Shown in pieces: positions 1-7,219 of a stretch of 36,974 nucleotides of DNA (the stretch's first letter is position 1; every line of letters starts with the position of its first letter). A program made the translations under genes and the position numbers. A model generated the notes under the pieces. It saw nothing but the letters and a program-made list of their open reading frames with translations, was not told the DNA's origin and did not search any database. The stretch covers positions 1-36,974 of the forward strand of contig JAFWGA010000067.1 in NCBI GenBank assembly GCA_017515325.1. Direction: 5' to 3'. This DNA is from Blautia sp. GTDB taxonomy: Bacteria > Bacillota > Clostridia > Lachnospirales > Lachnospiraceae.

Positions 1-137
1 CCGACTCGGTCGGCGCTAAACGAGTGCCACCGGCACTCAGCGCCGTCAGTTGGCGATGCCCGCATCGCCGCCTTCCTCCGCCTTGCATATGCTCACGAAT
101 ACTGCGTCATATGGCTAAGTTATTTAATTACAGTGCC
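1..137. mobile_element. MITE-like repeat, copy 1 (left part cut off by window edge)
   Basis: This is the right-hand part of a ~206-bp non-coding repeat that recurs at 28628-28781 and 36830-36974. It consists of successive hairpins: CCGAC/GTCGG (1-13), a nested GGCGCT..AGCGCC and GAGTGCC/GGCACTC stem (12-44), and GGCGATG/CATCGCC (from 52). It ends in TAATTACAGTGCC, the inverted complement of the left end seen in the other copies (GGCCCTGTAATTAAAT). The element stops at 137 and the next three bases, TTA, are the stop codon of the neighbouring kinase gene read on the minus strand. No open reading frame of its own is credible. The terminal inverted repeats plus a 3-bp duplication at copy 2 point to a non-autonomous mobile element; a REP-like structural repeat is the alternative. 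Confidence 0.8.
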
Positions 138-983
138 TTAGCTTTGCTTCGCTTTTTCCAGTTCTTTAACAAGCCAGGGCATCGTTGCTTCAAAATCAAC
201 ACCATACCAGGGCTTTTTCTCGTTATGCAAGGTTACATCAATCGTATAGGCGGTATAATCCGCTGCCAGCTTCAGAGCCTGAGTCCAGGACAGACCATTC
301 ATAACACCACCGATGGTAACGCTGGAAAAAATGTCACCGGTTCCATGGTAGGCAGCCGGAATCCTGTCATTCTGATAAACAAAGTATTCCCCCCTGTCCT
401 TGTGGTATCCCATCGCACCTGTTTTGCCCTCGCTCAGGGAAACACCGGTAAGGATCGGCGTAGGGGTACCAAGCTCTGCCAGCTTCTTCAGAAGATCGCG
501 GATATAATCTTCCTCGTATTCTTCCCGGTAGGGAGCCTGAGTCATAAAGGAAGCCTCCGTAATATTCGGCACGATGACATCCGCAATCCGGCACAGCCCG
601 GCATTTTTGAGGGCGTAAGCCTCATCAAAGGCAGGATAGAGCTTTCCGTTATCTCCCATAGCCGGATCGACAAATACGATGGTCTCCGGCGTCCGGAACA
701 TTCCGATCACGGTCTTTACCGTCTCTATTTCCTCCTCTGTCCCCAGATATCCCGTATAGATGGCGTCAAACCCGACCCCTTCCATTTTCCAATGTTCCGC
801 AATCGGCAGAATCTGGTCAGAAAGATCCTTGACGGTAAAGCCTGTAAACATGGTATGGGTGCTCAGTACGGCCGTCGGAAGGATCACCGTCTCCACGCCC
901 ATGGCTGAAATCAGGGGCAGCGCCACTGTCAGTGAGCATTTTCCCAGGCATGATATATCCTGGATCGTCAAAATCCTTTTCAT
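138..983 (-). CDS. pdxY: Pyridoxal/pyridoxamine kinase, PfkB/ribokinase superfamily
   Basis: This gene encodes a 281-residue cytosolic kinase that phosphorylates pyridoxal or pyridoxamine (vitamin B6 salvage) with ATP, giving the PLP cofactor or its precursor. Visible signs are the N-terminal SCLGKCSLTVALPLISAMG stretch typical of the family, DPAMGDNGKLY near residues 106-116, and the anion-hole and catalytic motif GTGD at 214-217 with Asp217 as catalytic base. The length is normal for the family (about 280-290). I chose the ATG at 983 because a GAGGAGG ribosome site lies 8 bases upstream; the ATG six bases earlier would be too close to it. The stop codon TAA directly abuts repeat copy 1, so the repeat appears to have inserted at the 3' end without truncating the enzyme. 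The gene is divergent from mtnA. The precise substrate preference (PdxK-like or PdxY-like) cannot be read from sequence. Confidence 0.9.
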   Translation of the reverse strand: MKRILTIQDISCLGKCSLTVALPLISAMGVETVILPTAVLSTHTMFTGFTVKDLSDQILPIAEHWKMEGVGFDAIYTGYLGTEEEIETVKTVIGMFRTPETIVFVDPAMGDNGKLYPAFDEAYALKNAGLCRIADVIVPNITEASFMTQAPYREEYEEDYIRDLLKKLAELGTPTPILTGVSLSEGKTGAMGYHKDRGEYFVYQNDRIPAAYHGTGDIFSSVTIGGVMNGLSWTQALKLAADYTAYTIDVTLHNEKKPWYGVDFEATMPWLVKELEKAKQS

Positions 984-1028
984 CCTCATTACCTCCTCAA
1001 TAGAACACATGTTTCAATTTGGCAAGCC

Positions 1029-1051
1029 GTCATCGGATGACGTTTTTGTTG
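1029..1051 (+). terminator. Small hairpin with U-run in the pdxY-mtnA intergenic region
   Basis: CGTCAT-cgg-ATGACG is followed by TTTTTG on the plus strand. It sits in the 5' leader of the minus-strand kinase gene, with no plus-strand gene upstream of it inside the window. It may stop antisense transcription or may simply be a leader hairpin. The support is weak. Confidence 0.3.
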
Positions 1052-1191
1052 CTTCATAGTTACGGCTGTCAAACTTATCCCTTTTGCTTCGCGCCTATCC
1101 TACCACATATTTCGGTGTAATGATATCCCCCATTTATATATTTTTTCGATGAATTCTTTACGATTATCATAGTCTTGTCACGACAGATTCC

Positions 1192-1220
1192 TTGCTTTTT
1201 GGCAAAAAACATGTTATAAT
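1192..1220 (+). promoter_or_regulatory. Sigma-70-type promoter of mtnA
   Basis: The -35 is TTGCTT (1192-1197), then a 17-base spacer, then a perfect TATAAT (1215-1220). The predicted start is near 1227, which leaves a leader of about 170 bases before the mtnA ATG. Confidence 0.75.
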
Positions 1221-1231
1221 TTACTAAGTAT

Positions 1232-1360
1232 AAAAGGATAACTCTTTTGCGGCAATGCCTCCTTTCTTTTGCTGTCCTGATATCCGGACATTACCCGCCT
1301 GCGAACAGAGTTATCCTTTTATCTGTTATCGCCCCGCCACCGCAAAAGCAGTGGCTTTTT
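1232..1360 (+). promoter_or_regulatory. Structured mtnA leader, candidate riboswitch or attenuator
   Basis: A 14-bp perfect stem P1 (AAAAGGATAACTCT at 1232-1245 with AGAGTTATCCTTTT at 1307-1320) encloses two more stems. These are GCGG-c-AATG with CATT-ac-CCGC (1249-1257/1289-1298) and TGTCC/GGACA around 1274-1290. An intrinsic terminator follows (1336-1360). Two mutually exclusive pairings are visible. CTTTTGCGG (1244-1252) is a 9-nt perfect complement of CCGCAAAAG (1340-1348) in the terminator. GATAAC (1237-1242) can pair with GTTATC at 1310-1315 or with a second copy at 1325-1330. This is the architecture of a transcription-attenuating switch. I do not recognise S-box (SAM-I) conserved segments or a T-box sequence, and the ligand is unknown. 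The structure is read by eye, not computed. Confidence 0.6.
1336..1360 (+). terminator. Intrinsic terminator in the mtnA leader
   Basis: GCCAC-c-GC, loop AAAA, GC-a-GTGGC, then TTTTTG, ending 36 bases before the mtnA ATG and downstream of its only visible promoter. A terminator placed here implies conditional read-through. Confidence 0.65.
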
Positions 1361-1396
1361 GTGATTGTACCGCTTTTACCGAGAAAGGAAAAAGCC

Positions 1397-2497
1397 ATGC
1401 ATAAGGAATTAGATGATTTTTTTGAAGATGTCATTACCGTGAGACTGACGCCGGAAAGAGACGGCCTGGACATCATAGACCAGACTCTGCTGCCAGGCAT
1501 ACGCAAAAGGATATGCCTTCGCACAAAGGAAGAGATCTGGAACGCCATCCGGGAGCTTAAGGTAAGAGGGGCTCCTGCCATCGGCGTGGCAGCCGCCTAT
1601 GGTATGGCTGTAACAGCAGATCATATCCAGGCAGAAGACTTTTCTGCCTTCTACCACGCCCTGGTGGAAATCAAGAATTACCTGGCTTCCTCCCGTCCCA
1701 CAGCCGTCAATCTCTTCTGGGCACTGAACCGGATGGAGCAGCGGGCTCTCGCCGAAAAGGAAAAAAGCCTCGACACGGTCAAGGCTGCTTTATTTGAGGA
1801 GGCCGACCGGATCCGCGAAGAGGATGTGGCGATCAGCCGCAATATCGGAGAGCTTGGTTTTGGCCTGCTGAAGAAGCTGAAAAAAGAAGGAGAGCCGATA
1901 GGTATCCTGACCCACTGCAACGCAGGGACACTGGCCACAGCCAAGTACGGCACCGCCACCGCCCCCATGTATCTGGCTCTGGAGCACGGATGGGAGGGGA
2001 CGGATATGCATGTGTACTGCGATGAGACCCGCCCGCTCCTTCAGGGAGCAAGGCTGACCGCCTATGAGCTCTGCCATGCCGGCATAACCACAACCCTGCA
2101 GTGCGACAACATGGCTTCTGTTCTGATGAAATCCGGAAAGATCCATATCGTTTTTACCGGCTGCGACCGTGTTGCCATAAATGGGGATTCCGCCAACAAG
2201 ATAGGGACAAACCAGGTTGCGATTCTGGCCAGGCACTATGGGATTCCCTTCTACATCTGTGCCCCCAGCTCCACCATTGACAAAAGCTGCCCCGACGGGG
2301 ATCATATTCCCATCGAACAAAGGAGTCCGGACGAGGTTACCCAGATGTGGTATAAGGAGAGGATGGCGCCGGAGGGTGTGGATGTCTTCAATCCTGCCTT
2401 TGATGTGACAGATCATGACCTGATCACGGGTATCATCACGGAAAAAGGAGTCTGTCACGCCCCCTTTGCAGAAGATTTTGCCAGGCTGAAGATTTAA
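1397..2497 (+). CDS. mtnA: S-methyl-5-thioribose-1-phosphate isomerase
   Basis: This 366-residue cytosolic isomerase of the MtnA/eIF2B-alpha family converts 5-methylthioribose-1-phosphate to methylthioribulose-1-phosphate in methionine salvage, or acts on 5-deoxyribose-1-phosphate in related salvage routes. Family motifs are RGAPAIG (58-64), HCNAGTLATA with catalytic Cys174, and GCDRVAINGDSANKIGT with catalytic Asp257. The length is normal. The ATG at 1397 follows an AAAGGA ribosome site; earlier in-frame ATGs lie inside the leader structure. No mtnK, dehydratase or aldolase partner is nearby, so it may act in a dispersed pathway. The unlinked APH-fold kinase at 27866 is not MtnK-like enough to claim as partner. 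It is preceded by a structured leader with a terminator, and probably co-transcribed with the acyltransferase 60 bases downstream. Confidence 0.92.
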   Translation: MHKELDDFFEDVITVRLTPERDGLDIIDQTLLPGIRKRICLRTKEEIWNAIRELKVRGAPAIGVAAAYGMAVTADHIQAEDFSAFYHALVEIKNYLASSRPTAVNLFWALNRMEQRALAEKEKSLDTVKAALFEEADRIREEDVAISRNIGELGFGLLKKLKKEGEPIGILTHCNAGTLATAKYGTATAPMYLALEHGWEGTDMHVYCDETRPLLQGARLTAYELCHAGITTTLQCDNMASVLMKSGKIHIVFTGCDRVAINGDSANKIGTNQVAILARHYGIPFYICAPSSTIDKSCPDGDHIPIEQRSPDEVTQMWYKERMAPEGVDVFNPAFDVTDHDLITGIITEKGVCHAPFAEDFARLKI

Positions 2498-2557
2498 GAA
2501 TCTGCAGATAACCAAATGCCTGCATTCTGACTCGTTTACCGGAAAGGATCAAAATCA

Positions 2558-3655
2558 GTGAAGTACAGCAATGAACCCGGAAAACCGCGTGACACGGGTG
2601 TCGAAGCGTTAAAGGGAAAAGAACGGATTTTCTATCTCGATGTCCTGCGTGTCCTTGCCTGCTTCCTTGTCCTCGTCAACCATACCAACAGCAGTATATT
2701 CAAGGGCAGAGGGCCGTCCGCCACCTGGTATCTTTCCCTGGCCTATTTTTTTGTCAGCAAATCAGCCGTTCCGCTTTTTCTGATGATCATGGGCGCTGTC
2801 CAGCTCAGCCGGACAGAATCAAAGACAAAATACCATGCCCGGATCAGAAAAACCCTGGTTGTTATTCTTTCCTTCACCATCTTTTACCTGGCGGACGCTG
2901 TCCTTAGAAAGGGAGCAACGGTTACTCCGGCAATAGCGGTTCAAAAGCTTATGAATTCCCCTTCGCGGGCCTTGTGGTACCTGTATCTGTATCTTGGCCT
3001 GAGCCTTTTTATCCCCTTCTTTCAGAAGCTGGCCGGAGCCTTGAGCCGGGAAGAGGAAAAATGGCTATGTCTCCTTTCGGCAGGCCTGAACGGCCTGCTC
3101 CCGATGCTCCCTGTTTTTACCGGCATCGGGTTAAACGGCATATTCTATTCCGGCACATTAAGTGTCTATATCGGCCTGGTTTTTCTGGGACATTACCTTC
3201 ATACCTATGTCTCTCCCAGGAAAAGTCAGGCTTTGGCGGCCACTGCTCTTTATCTCCTGCTGGTCACAGGGCAGGTTATCCTTACCGCTTACCTGTATAC
3301 CCTGGATCATAAGGATTATCTCAAGCTGGACAACAGGATTTTCCTTCCCATTACGGCAGGGGCAGCCTGTTTCTTTCTGCTGGTCAAATTCCTTTGCGCA
3401 AACACTGTCAGGCCTGAATCTCCTGTTCTCAAAGGGATTCAGGCTGGTGTGTCCTCTATCGCCGGACTGACCTTTGGCATCTATCTCTTCGGAGACTGGC
3501 TGATCGATCTGTTCAGACCGCTCTTCCGGAGCCTTGAGGGTATTCTTCATCCTCTGCCTGCCGTATTGATTTATGAAACAGCCGTGTTCACTGCCGGGGC
3601 TCTGCTCACAGCAATCCTGCAAAAACTTCCGGCGACAGGCAAATACCTAAGATAA
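2558..3655 (+). CDS. Acyltransferase 3 family membrane protein
   Basis: This 365-residue integral membrane protein belongs to the acyltransferase-3 (OafA/WecH-like) family, which moves acyl groups, often acetyl, onto surface sugars or cell-wall polymers across the membrane. The N-terminal signature FYLDVLRVLACFLVLVNHTN carries the family His (near residue 42). About ten hydrophobic segments follow, and there is no C-terminal SGNH domain. The only good start is the GTG at 2558, with GGAAAGGA ten bases upstream; the next Met is far inside the second membrane segment. It follows mtnA by 60 bases on the same strand. Its last 9 bases overlap the 3' end of the convergent GNAT gene. The acceptor substrate cannot be told from sequence. 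Confidence 0.8.
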   Translation: MKYSNEPGKPRDTGVEALKGKERIFYLDVLRVLACFLVLVNHTNSSIFKGRGPSATWYLSLAYFFVSKSAVPLFLMIMGAVQLSRTESKTKYHARIRKTLVVILSFTIFYLADAVLRKGATVTPAIAVQKLMNSPSRALWYLYLYLGLSLFIPFFQKLAGALSREEEKWLCLLSAGLNGLLPMLPVFTGIGLNGIFYSGTLSVYIGLVFLGHYLHTYVSPRKSQALAATALYLLLVTGQVILTAYLYTLDHKDYLKLDNRIFLPITAGAACFFLLVKFLCANTVRPESPVLKGIQAGVSSIAGLTFGIYLFGDWLIDLFRPLFRSLEGILHPLPAVLIYETAVFTAGALLTAILQKLPATGKYLR

Positions 3656-4120
3656 AACCGTTTCCATGCCAGTCCGGAAGGGCTTCATTCCGCAGGCATC
3701 GTAAAAGGCCCTGGCGCTGGGATTACACTCCCAGACATTCAGCGTCACATTGTAGCATCCCTTTTCCCGGGCGAAGCCAAGCACATACTCGTAGATCTGA
3801 CGGCCGATATGCTGCCCCCGAAGGGTCTCGTCTACGCACAGGTCATCAATATAAAGGCTGAGGATATCTGTCATGGCGTGATCCTTCGTATGGTCTACCA
3901 GCAGGCAGAAGGCATAGCCCATCACATAATCATTTTCGTCTACTCCCACAAAGACAGGGCGCATATCGTCGTCCAGGATGGCCAGGAGCTCCTCATCGGT
4001 ATATTTTTTTGCTTCGGTCTTGAACAGATCCGGTCTTCCCTTTTGATGGACACCGGCCACCTGATACAGCAGACGGTCCAGGCCATCGATGTCTTTGGGC
4101 TCAGCTCTTCGGATGATCAT
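3647..4120 (-). CDS. GNAT family N-acetyltransferase
   Basis: This 157-residue protein starts MIIRRAEPKDIDGL, the usual first strand and helix of a GNAT fold. The acetyl-CoA pyrophosphate-binding motif A, RGQHIGRQIYEYVLGFA, lies near residues 105-121, followed by NVTLNVWECNPSARAFYDACGM (motif B, given here as two short parts: NVTLNVWE and NPSARAFYDACGM). It would transfer acetyl from acetyl-CoA to an amine of an unknown substrate in the cytosol. The ATG at 4120 has an exact AAGGAGG site upstream and is preferred to the ATG 11 codons earlier. The gene is convergent with, and overlaps by 9 bases, the acyltransferase gene. Substrate unknown. Confidence 0.85.
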   Translation of the reverse strand: MIIRRAEPKDIDGLDRLLYQVAGVHQKGRPDLFKTEAKKYTDEELLAILDDDMRPVFVGVDENDYVMGYAFCLLVDHTKDHAMTDILSLYIDDLCVDETLRGQHIGRQIYEYVLGFAREKGCYNVTLNVWECNPSARAFYDACGMKPFRTGMETVLS

Positions 4121-4430
4121 TTTCTTTCCTCCTTTTTTCAGAGAACAAAGCATTTTCGTTTTGATTCCCTGACTGCTTATTATCTGACTCGTAAGGGCAG
4201 GCCTCCTGTCATTCGGAGTCCACGCCTACGGCACTTGCCTGAGTATAAGCTGAAAAAACAACCTTCGTCAATCTATTTTTGCCTGACGACTCAGCACTAT
4301 TGTTGGTAGGGGCAACAAAATTTGTTAAAAAATCACTGGACAATCATAAAAAAATAGTGCAAAATAGGGAAAGCTAATGTAACTGAATGGTTACAAGCAA
4401 ACTCTTTAACCTAAGAAAGGAGAAAAAGAT
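4121..4430 (+). promoter_or_regulatory. Aquaporin upstream region with promoter
   Basis: A plausible promoter is TGGACA (4337-4342), a 17-base spacer and CAAAAT (4360-4365). A GTAAC/GTTAC dyad lies downstream of it at 4379-4394, between the likely start point and the ribosome site, where an operator could sit. TTGTTG/CAACAA just upstream (about 4299-4318) is another short dyad. The rest of this 310-base stretch holds no credible gene; a GGCCTCC/GGAGTCC stem near 4200 is noted but unexplained. Confidence 0.45.
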
Positions 4431-5078
4431 ATGAAAAAGTATTTAGCAGAATTTATCGGTACCGCCTGCCTGGTTTTCATCGGCTGTGGTACTGCCTGCG
4501 CAGTTGGCTGTGACGCTGCGAACGGATCCGGCTACATCCTTACCGCCTTCGCCTTTGGTCTTACCGTTATGGCTATGGCTTACGCAATCGGACCGGTTTC
4601 CGGCTGCCATGTCAACCCGGCTGTCTCCATCGCCATGCTCATCAGCGGCAAACTCGGCTTCGGCGACTTCATCGGCTATATCATTGCACAGTGCCTCGGC
4701 GCCTATGCCGGCGGCTGGCTCATGGTTCCCTTCTGGGGCAAGGAAAGCGGCCTGGGGACAAACGGTCTCTATAACGGTGACATTATGCTGTCCCTTCTTG
4801 CTGAAGCAGTGCTGACCTTCGTCTTTGTCTTCCTGATCATCATGGTCACCAGCAAAGAAGAAAACGGCGCAATCGCCGGCCTGATTATCGGTCTTACCCT
4901 GTTCCTGGTTCATATTATCGGCATCGCCATCACCGGCACCTCCGTGAACCCTGCCCGTTCTCTTGGCCCGGCCCTCATCGTGGGCGGCGACGCTCTGAAG
5001 AACGTTTGGGTCTTCATCGCAGGCCCCTTCATCGGCGGTATCGTTGCAGCTATCTTTGGGAAGATCTTTGCTGAATAA
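4431..5078 (+). CDS. aqpZ: Aquaporin of the MIP family, AqpZ-like water channel
   Basis: This 215-residue, six-span membrane channel has both half-helix signatures: HVNPAVS (NPA at 62-64) and SVNPARS (NPA at 173-175). The selectivity filter can be read by alignment to E. coli AqpZ: Phe42, His161, Thr170 and Arg176, the same F-H-T-R set. The bulky His predicts water rather than glycerol conduction. No glycerol kinase or glycerol dehydrogenase lies nearby, which agrees with this. The ribosome site AAAGGAG precedes the ATG by 9 bases. The gene stands alone between its own promoter and a strong terminator. A role in osmotic adjustment is an inference. Confidence 0.88.
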   Translation: MKKYLAEFIGTACLVFIGCGTACAVGCDAANGSGYILTAFAFGLTVMAMAYAIGPVSGCHVNPAVSIAMLISGKLGFGDFIGYIIAQCLGAYAGGWLMVPFWGKESGLGTNGLYNGDIMLSLLAEAVLTFVFVFLIIMVTSKEENGAIAGLIIGLTLFLVHIIGIAITGTSVNPARSLGPALIVGGDALKNVWVFIAGPFIGGIVAAIFGKIFAE

Positions 5079-5115
5079 AAATTACGCTTTGTTGTGGTTT
5101 GGAATGCAGCAAGAT

Positions 5116-5155
5116 AAAAACCGTGCCATCGGATCATCGATGGCACGGTTTTTTT
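5116..5155 (+). terminator. Strong bidirectional intrinsic terminator
   Basis: A 16-bp perfect stem (AAAAACCGTGCCATCG at 5116-5131 with its complement from 5138) is followed by a T-run, with an A-run on the other side. It ends the aquaporin transcript and can also end the minus-strand ABC permease operon, whose last codon is at 5232. Confidence 0.9.
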
Positions 5156-5231
5156 ATGGCAGGGGCGCCCTCTACCCTATTGAAAGGGGCTTCCGCAAGC
5201 CTGTTTTCTATACACTTGTCGTTGATTATAA

Positions 5232-6422
5232 TCACCCTCCGAAATGCAGGGCATCTATCGGTTTTTTCCTTGCCGCCTTGCGGGCCGGATATAGCCCGAA
5301 GATCAAGCCGATACAGATGGAAAAAACGGAAGCGACCAAAACGACGGAAGGATCCATGGAAAAGTTATGATTCGAAATATGATTGATCGCCCGGATCAGC
5401 CCCCAGGACACACAGATTCCCAGAAAGCAGCCCAAAAGAGAGAGCATAAGGGCTTCGATCAGGAACTGGATCAGGATACTTCCCTCATCGGCGCCGATCG
5501 CTTTGCGTATGCCGATCTCCCGGGTTCTCTCTGTGACGGAAACCAGCATGATATTCATTATGCCGATGCCGCCTACCAGCAGAGAGATAGCTGCAATGCC
5601 GCCTACCATAACCGCCATGGATTGCATAACCTGATCCAGGGCGTTCATGATCGTGGACAGGTTGATGACAAGATAGGCCTCTTCATCCTCTCCCAGCCTT
5701 TTATAAAGCCAGTTTGTGACCTCCTGCTCCAGCAGATCCAGGGACTCGGCATCGATGGCATTGCAGTAGAAAGTGGAAATACTGGCGACTGAATCTGACA
5801 GCCGCATCAGACAGGTATAAGGGATATAGGCCTGATAAGGGGAGAAGGAAAACATTGTACTCATATCATTCTCGTCCTTCTCCAGCACCCCAATCACAGT
5901 AAAGGGCACCCCTCCTATATCCAGCTTTTGAGACAAGGCCTGCCAGTTTTCCTCTGCCTTGAGCATATCGGAAGCGATATCCTCATTGATGATGGCGACA
6001 TTCACATGATTATCCACATCTGCCGCATGAAAATAGCGGCCACAGTTCAGCTTCAATCCCTCAATATTAAAAAATGCCCCTGTCGTACCTGTAATAGAGC
6101 AGGTATCGGATTTCCCATAAGCACTGATGCTCTGCATATCTATGGCTGATGGGGAGATTTCCCCCATGTGAGGCAGAGCCTTCAGCTCGTTCAGCTCGGA
6201 AAAGCGAATGGGCCGTTCTTTATCGTCCAGGATGGTCACGGTAAGAAGATCCGTTCCCAGAGAGGAAACCACATCTGTCACCTCCGAGGTGGCACCACTG
6301 GCAATTGAGACAAGAACCACCAGAGCCAGGACACCAATGATAATCCCCAGCATGGTCAGAAAAGAACGCAGCTTATTGGAAATCACAGAATTCCAGGCCA
6401 TCTTAAGAGATTGCCAGAGCAT
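5232..6422 (-). CDS. ABC transporter permease, MacB/FtsX type (YknZ-like)
   Basis: This ~396-residue permease has one N-terminal span (SFLTMLGIIIGVLALVVLVS), a ~220-residue extracytoplasmic MacB_PCD domain, and three C-terminal spans of the FtsX domain. These contain MNIMLVSVTERTREIGIRKA, the conserved coupling region, and end in LYPARKAARKKPIDAL. It is a mechanotransmission type permease: ATP hydrolysis inside drives conformational work outside rather than simple translocation. The stop of the ATPase gene (TGA) shares one base with the ATG chosen here at 6422; a GTG three bases earlier is an alternative. The order adaptor-ATPase-permease matches the Bacillus subtilis yknXYZ arrangement (known family context). 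Likely exports or excludes an amphiphilic or peptide substrate; the substrate is unknown. Confidence 0.88.
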   Translation of the reverse strand: MLWQSLKMAWNSVISNKLRSFLTMLGIIIGVLALVVLVSIASGATSEVTDVVSSLGTDLLTVTILDDKERPIRFSELNELKALPHMGEISPSAIDMQSISAYGKSDTCSITGTTGAFFNIEGLKLNCGRYFHAADVDNHVNVAIINEDIASDMLKAEENWQALSQKLDIGGVPFTVIGVLEKDENDMSTMFSFSPYQAYIPYTCLMRLSDSVASISTFYCNAIDAESLDLLEQEVTNWLYKRLGEDEEAYLVINLSTIMNALDQVMQSMAVMVGGIAAISLLVGGIGIMNIMLVSVTERTREIGIRKAIGADEGSILIQFLIEALMLSLLGCFLGICVSWGLIRAINHISNHNFSMDPSVVLVASVFSICIGLIFGLYPARKAARKKPIDALHFGG

Positions 6423-7117
6423 CACACCACCTCCTCAATCTCCGCCTTATCTTCAATATCGGTGACATGACCGTCCAGTATCTTGATACTCCGGGGCGCT
6501 TCTCTGGCCACATTTCCATCGTGAGTGATCAGGACGATGGTATTTCCCTGATCATGGAGCTGGTGAAACAGATTGATCAGATCCCGCCCGGTCCGCTGAT
6601 CCAGGTTTCCCGTCGGTTCATCTGCCAGGAAAAGAGAGGGATGGGTTGCCAGAGCGCGGGCAATCGCCACACGCTGCTGCTGCCCCCCTGAAAGCTCCGT
6701 CGGCTTGTGATCCCGCCGTTCCCAGAGTCCGACCTGATTCATGGCTTCCTCCACCTGCTCCCTCCTTGCCCTTAGCGAAGCCCGCTGATAGATCAGGGGA
6801 AGCTCCACATTCTCATAAGCCGTGAGCTTGGGAAGAAGGTTAAAATCCTGAAAAATGAACCCGATTTTCCGGTTTCGGATCCTGGCCAGCTCCTTCTCGG
6901 AATAGTCCCGGATCTCCTGACCGTCCAGGAGGTATTCTCCCTCGTCGGCCTGGTCCAGACAGCCGATAATATTCATCAACGTACTCTTTCCGGAGCCGGA
7001 GGGTCCGATAATACTGACAAATTCACCCTTGTGGATATGCATATTGGCGTGATCGAGCGCACGTACCTCGGAGTCACCGATATGATAGATTTTGCTGACG
7101 TCTCGAAAAATAATCAT
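6422..7117 (-). CDS. ABC transporter ATP-binding protein (MacB/LolD/YknY type)
   Basis: This 231-residue nucleotide-binding subunit is complete. It has Walker [10 protein letters not shown] (38-46), Q-loop Gln90 in FIFQDFNLL, signature [15 protein letters not shown] (142-156), Walker [12 protein letters not shown] with Glu167, and H-loop His199 in LITHDG. The sequence between Walker A and signature is of the LolD/MacB subfamily. The ATG at 7117 has GGAG 6 bases upstream; the longer upstream reading lacks a ribosome site. It is translationally coupled to the permease (1-base stop/start overlap) and follows the adaptor by about 100 bases. Confidence 0.93.
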   Translation of the reverse strand: MIIFRDVSKIYHIGDSEVRALDHANMHIHKGEFVSIIGPSGSGKSTLMNIIGCLDQADEGEYLLDGQEIRDYSEKELARIRNRKIGFIFQDFNLLPKLTAYENVELPLIYQRASLRARREQVEEAMNQVGLWERRDHKPTELSGGQQQRVAIARALATHPSLFLADEPTGNLDQRTGRDLINLFHQLHDQGNTIVLITHDGNVAREAPRSIKILDGHVTDIEDKAEIEEVV

Positions 7118-7219
7118 TGCGGCTCCTATCGTTGCATGGGAAGTGAGTCTTCTGCCCGCTTCCTTTACTGTCACCTTTACGACTCTCGGCAGCTGCGGAC
7201 TGCTGTTTGCTTTCTGCCT

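Noticed and set aside
24-908. Plus-strand frame running from the repeat across the kinase gene
   Set aside because: It is the shadow of the well-supported kinase gene and begins inside a non-coding repeat.
1227-1396. S-box (SAM-I) or T-box identity for the mtnA leader
   Set aside because: None of the conserved S-box loop sequences nor the T-box GGTGG-type sequence is present in the right order.
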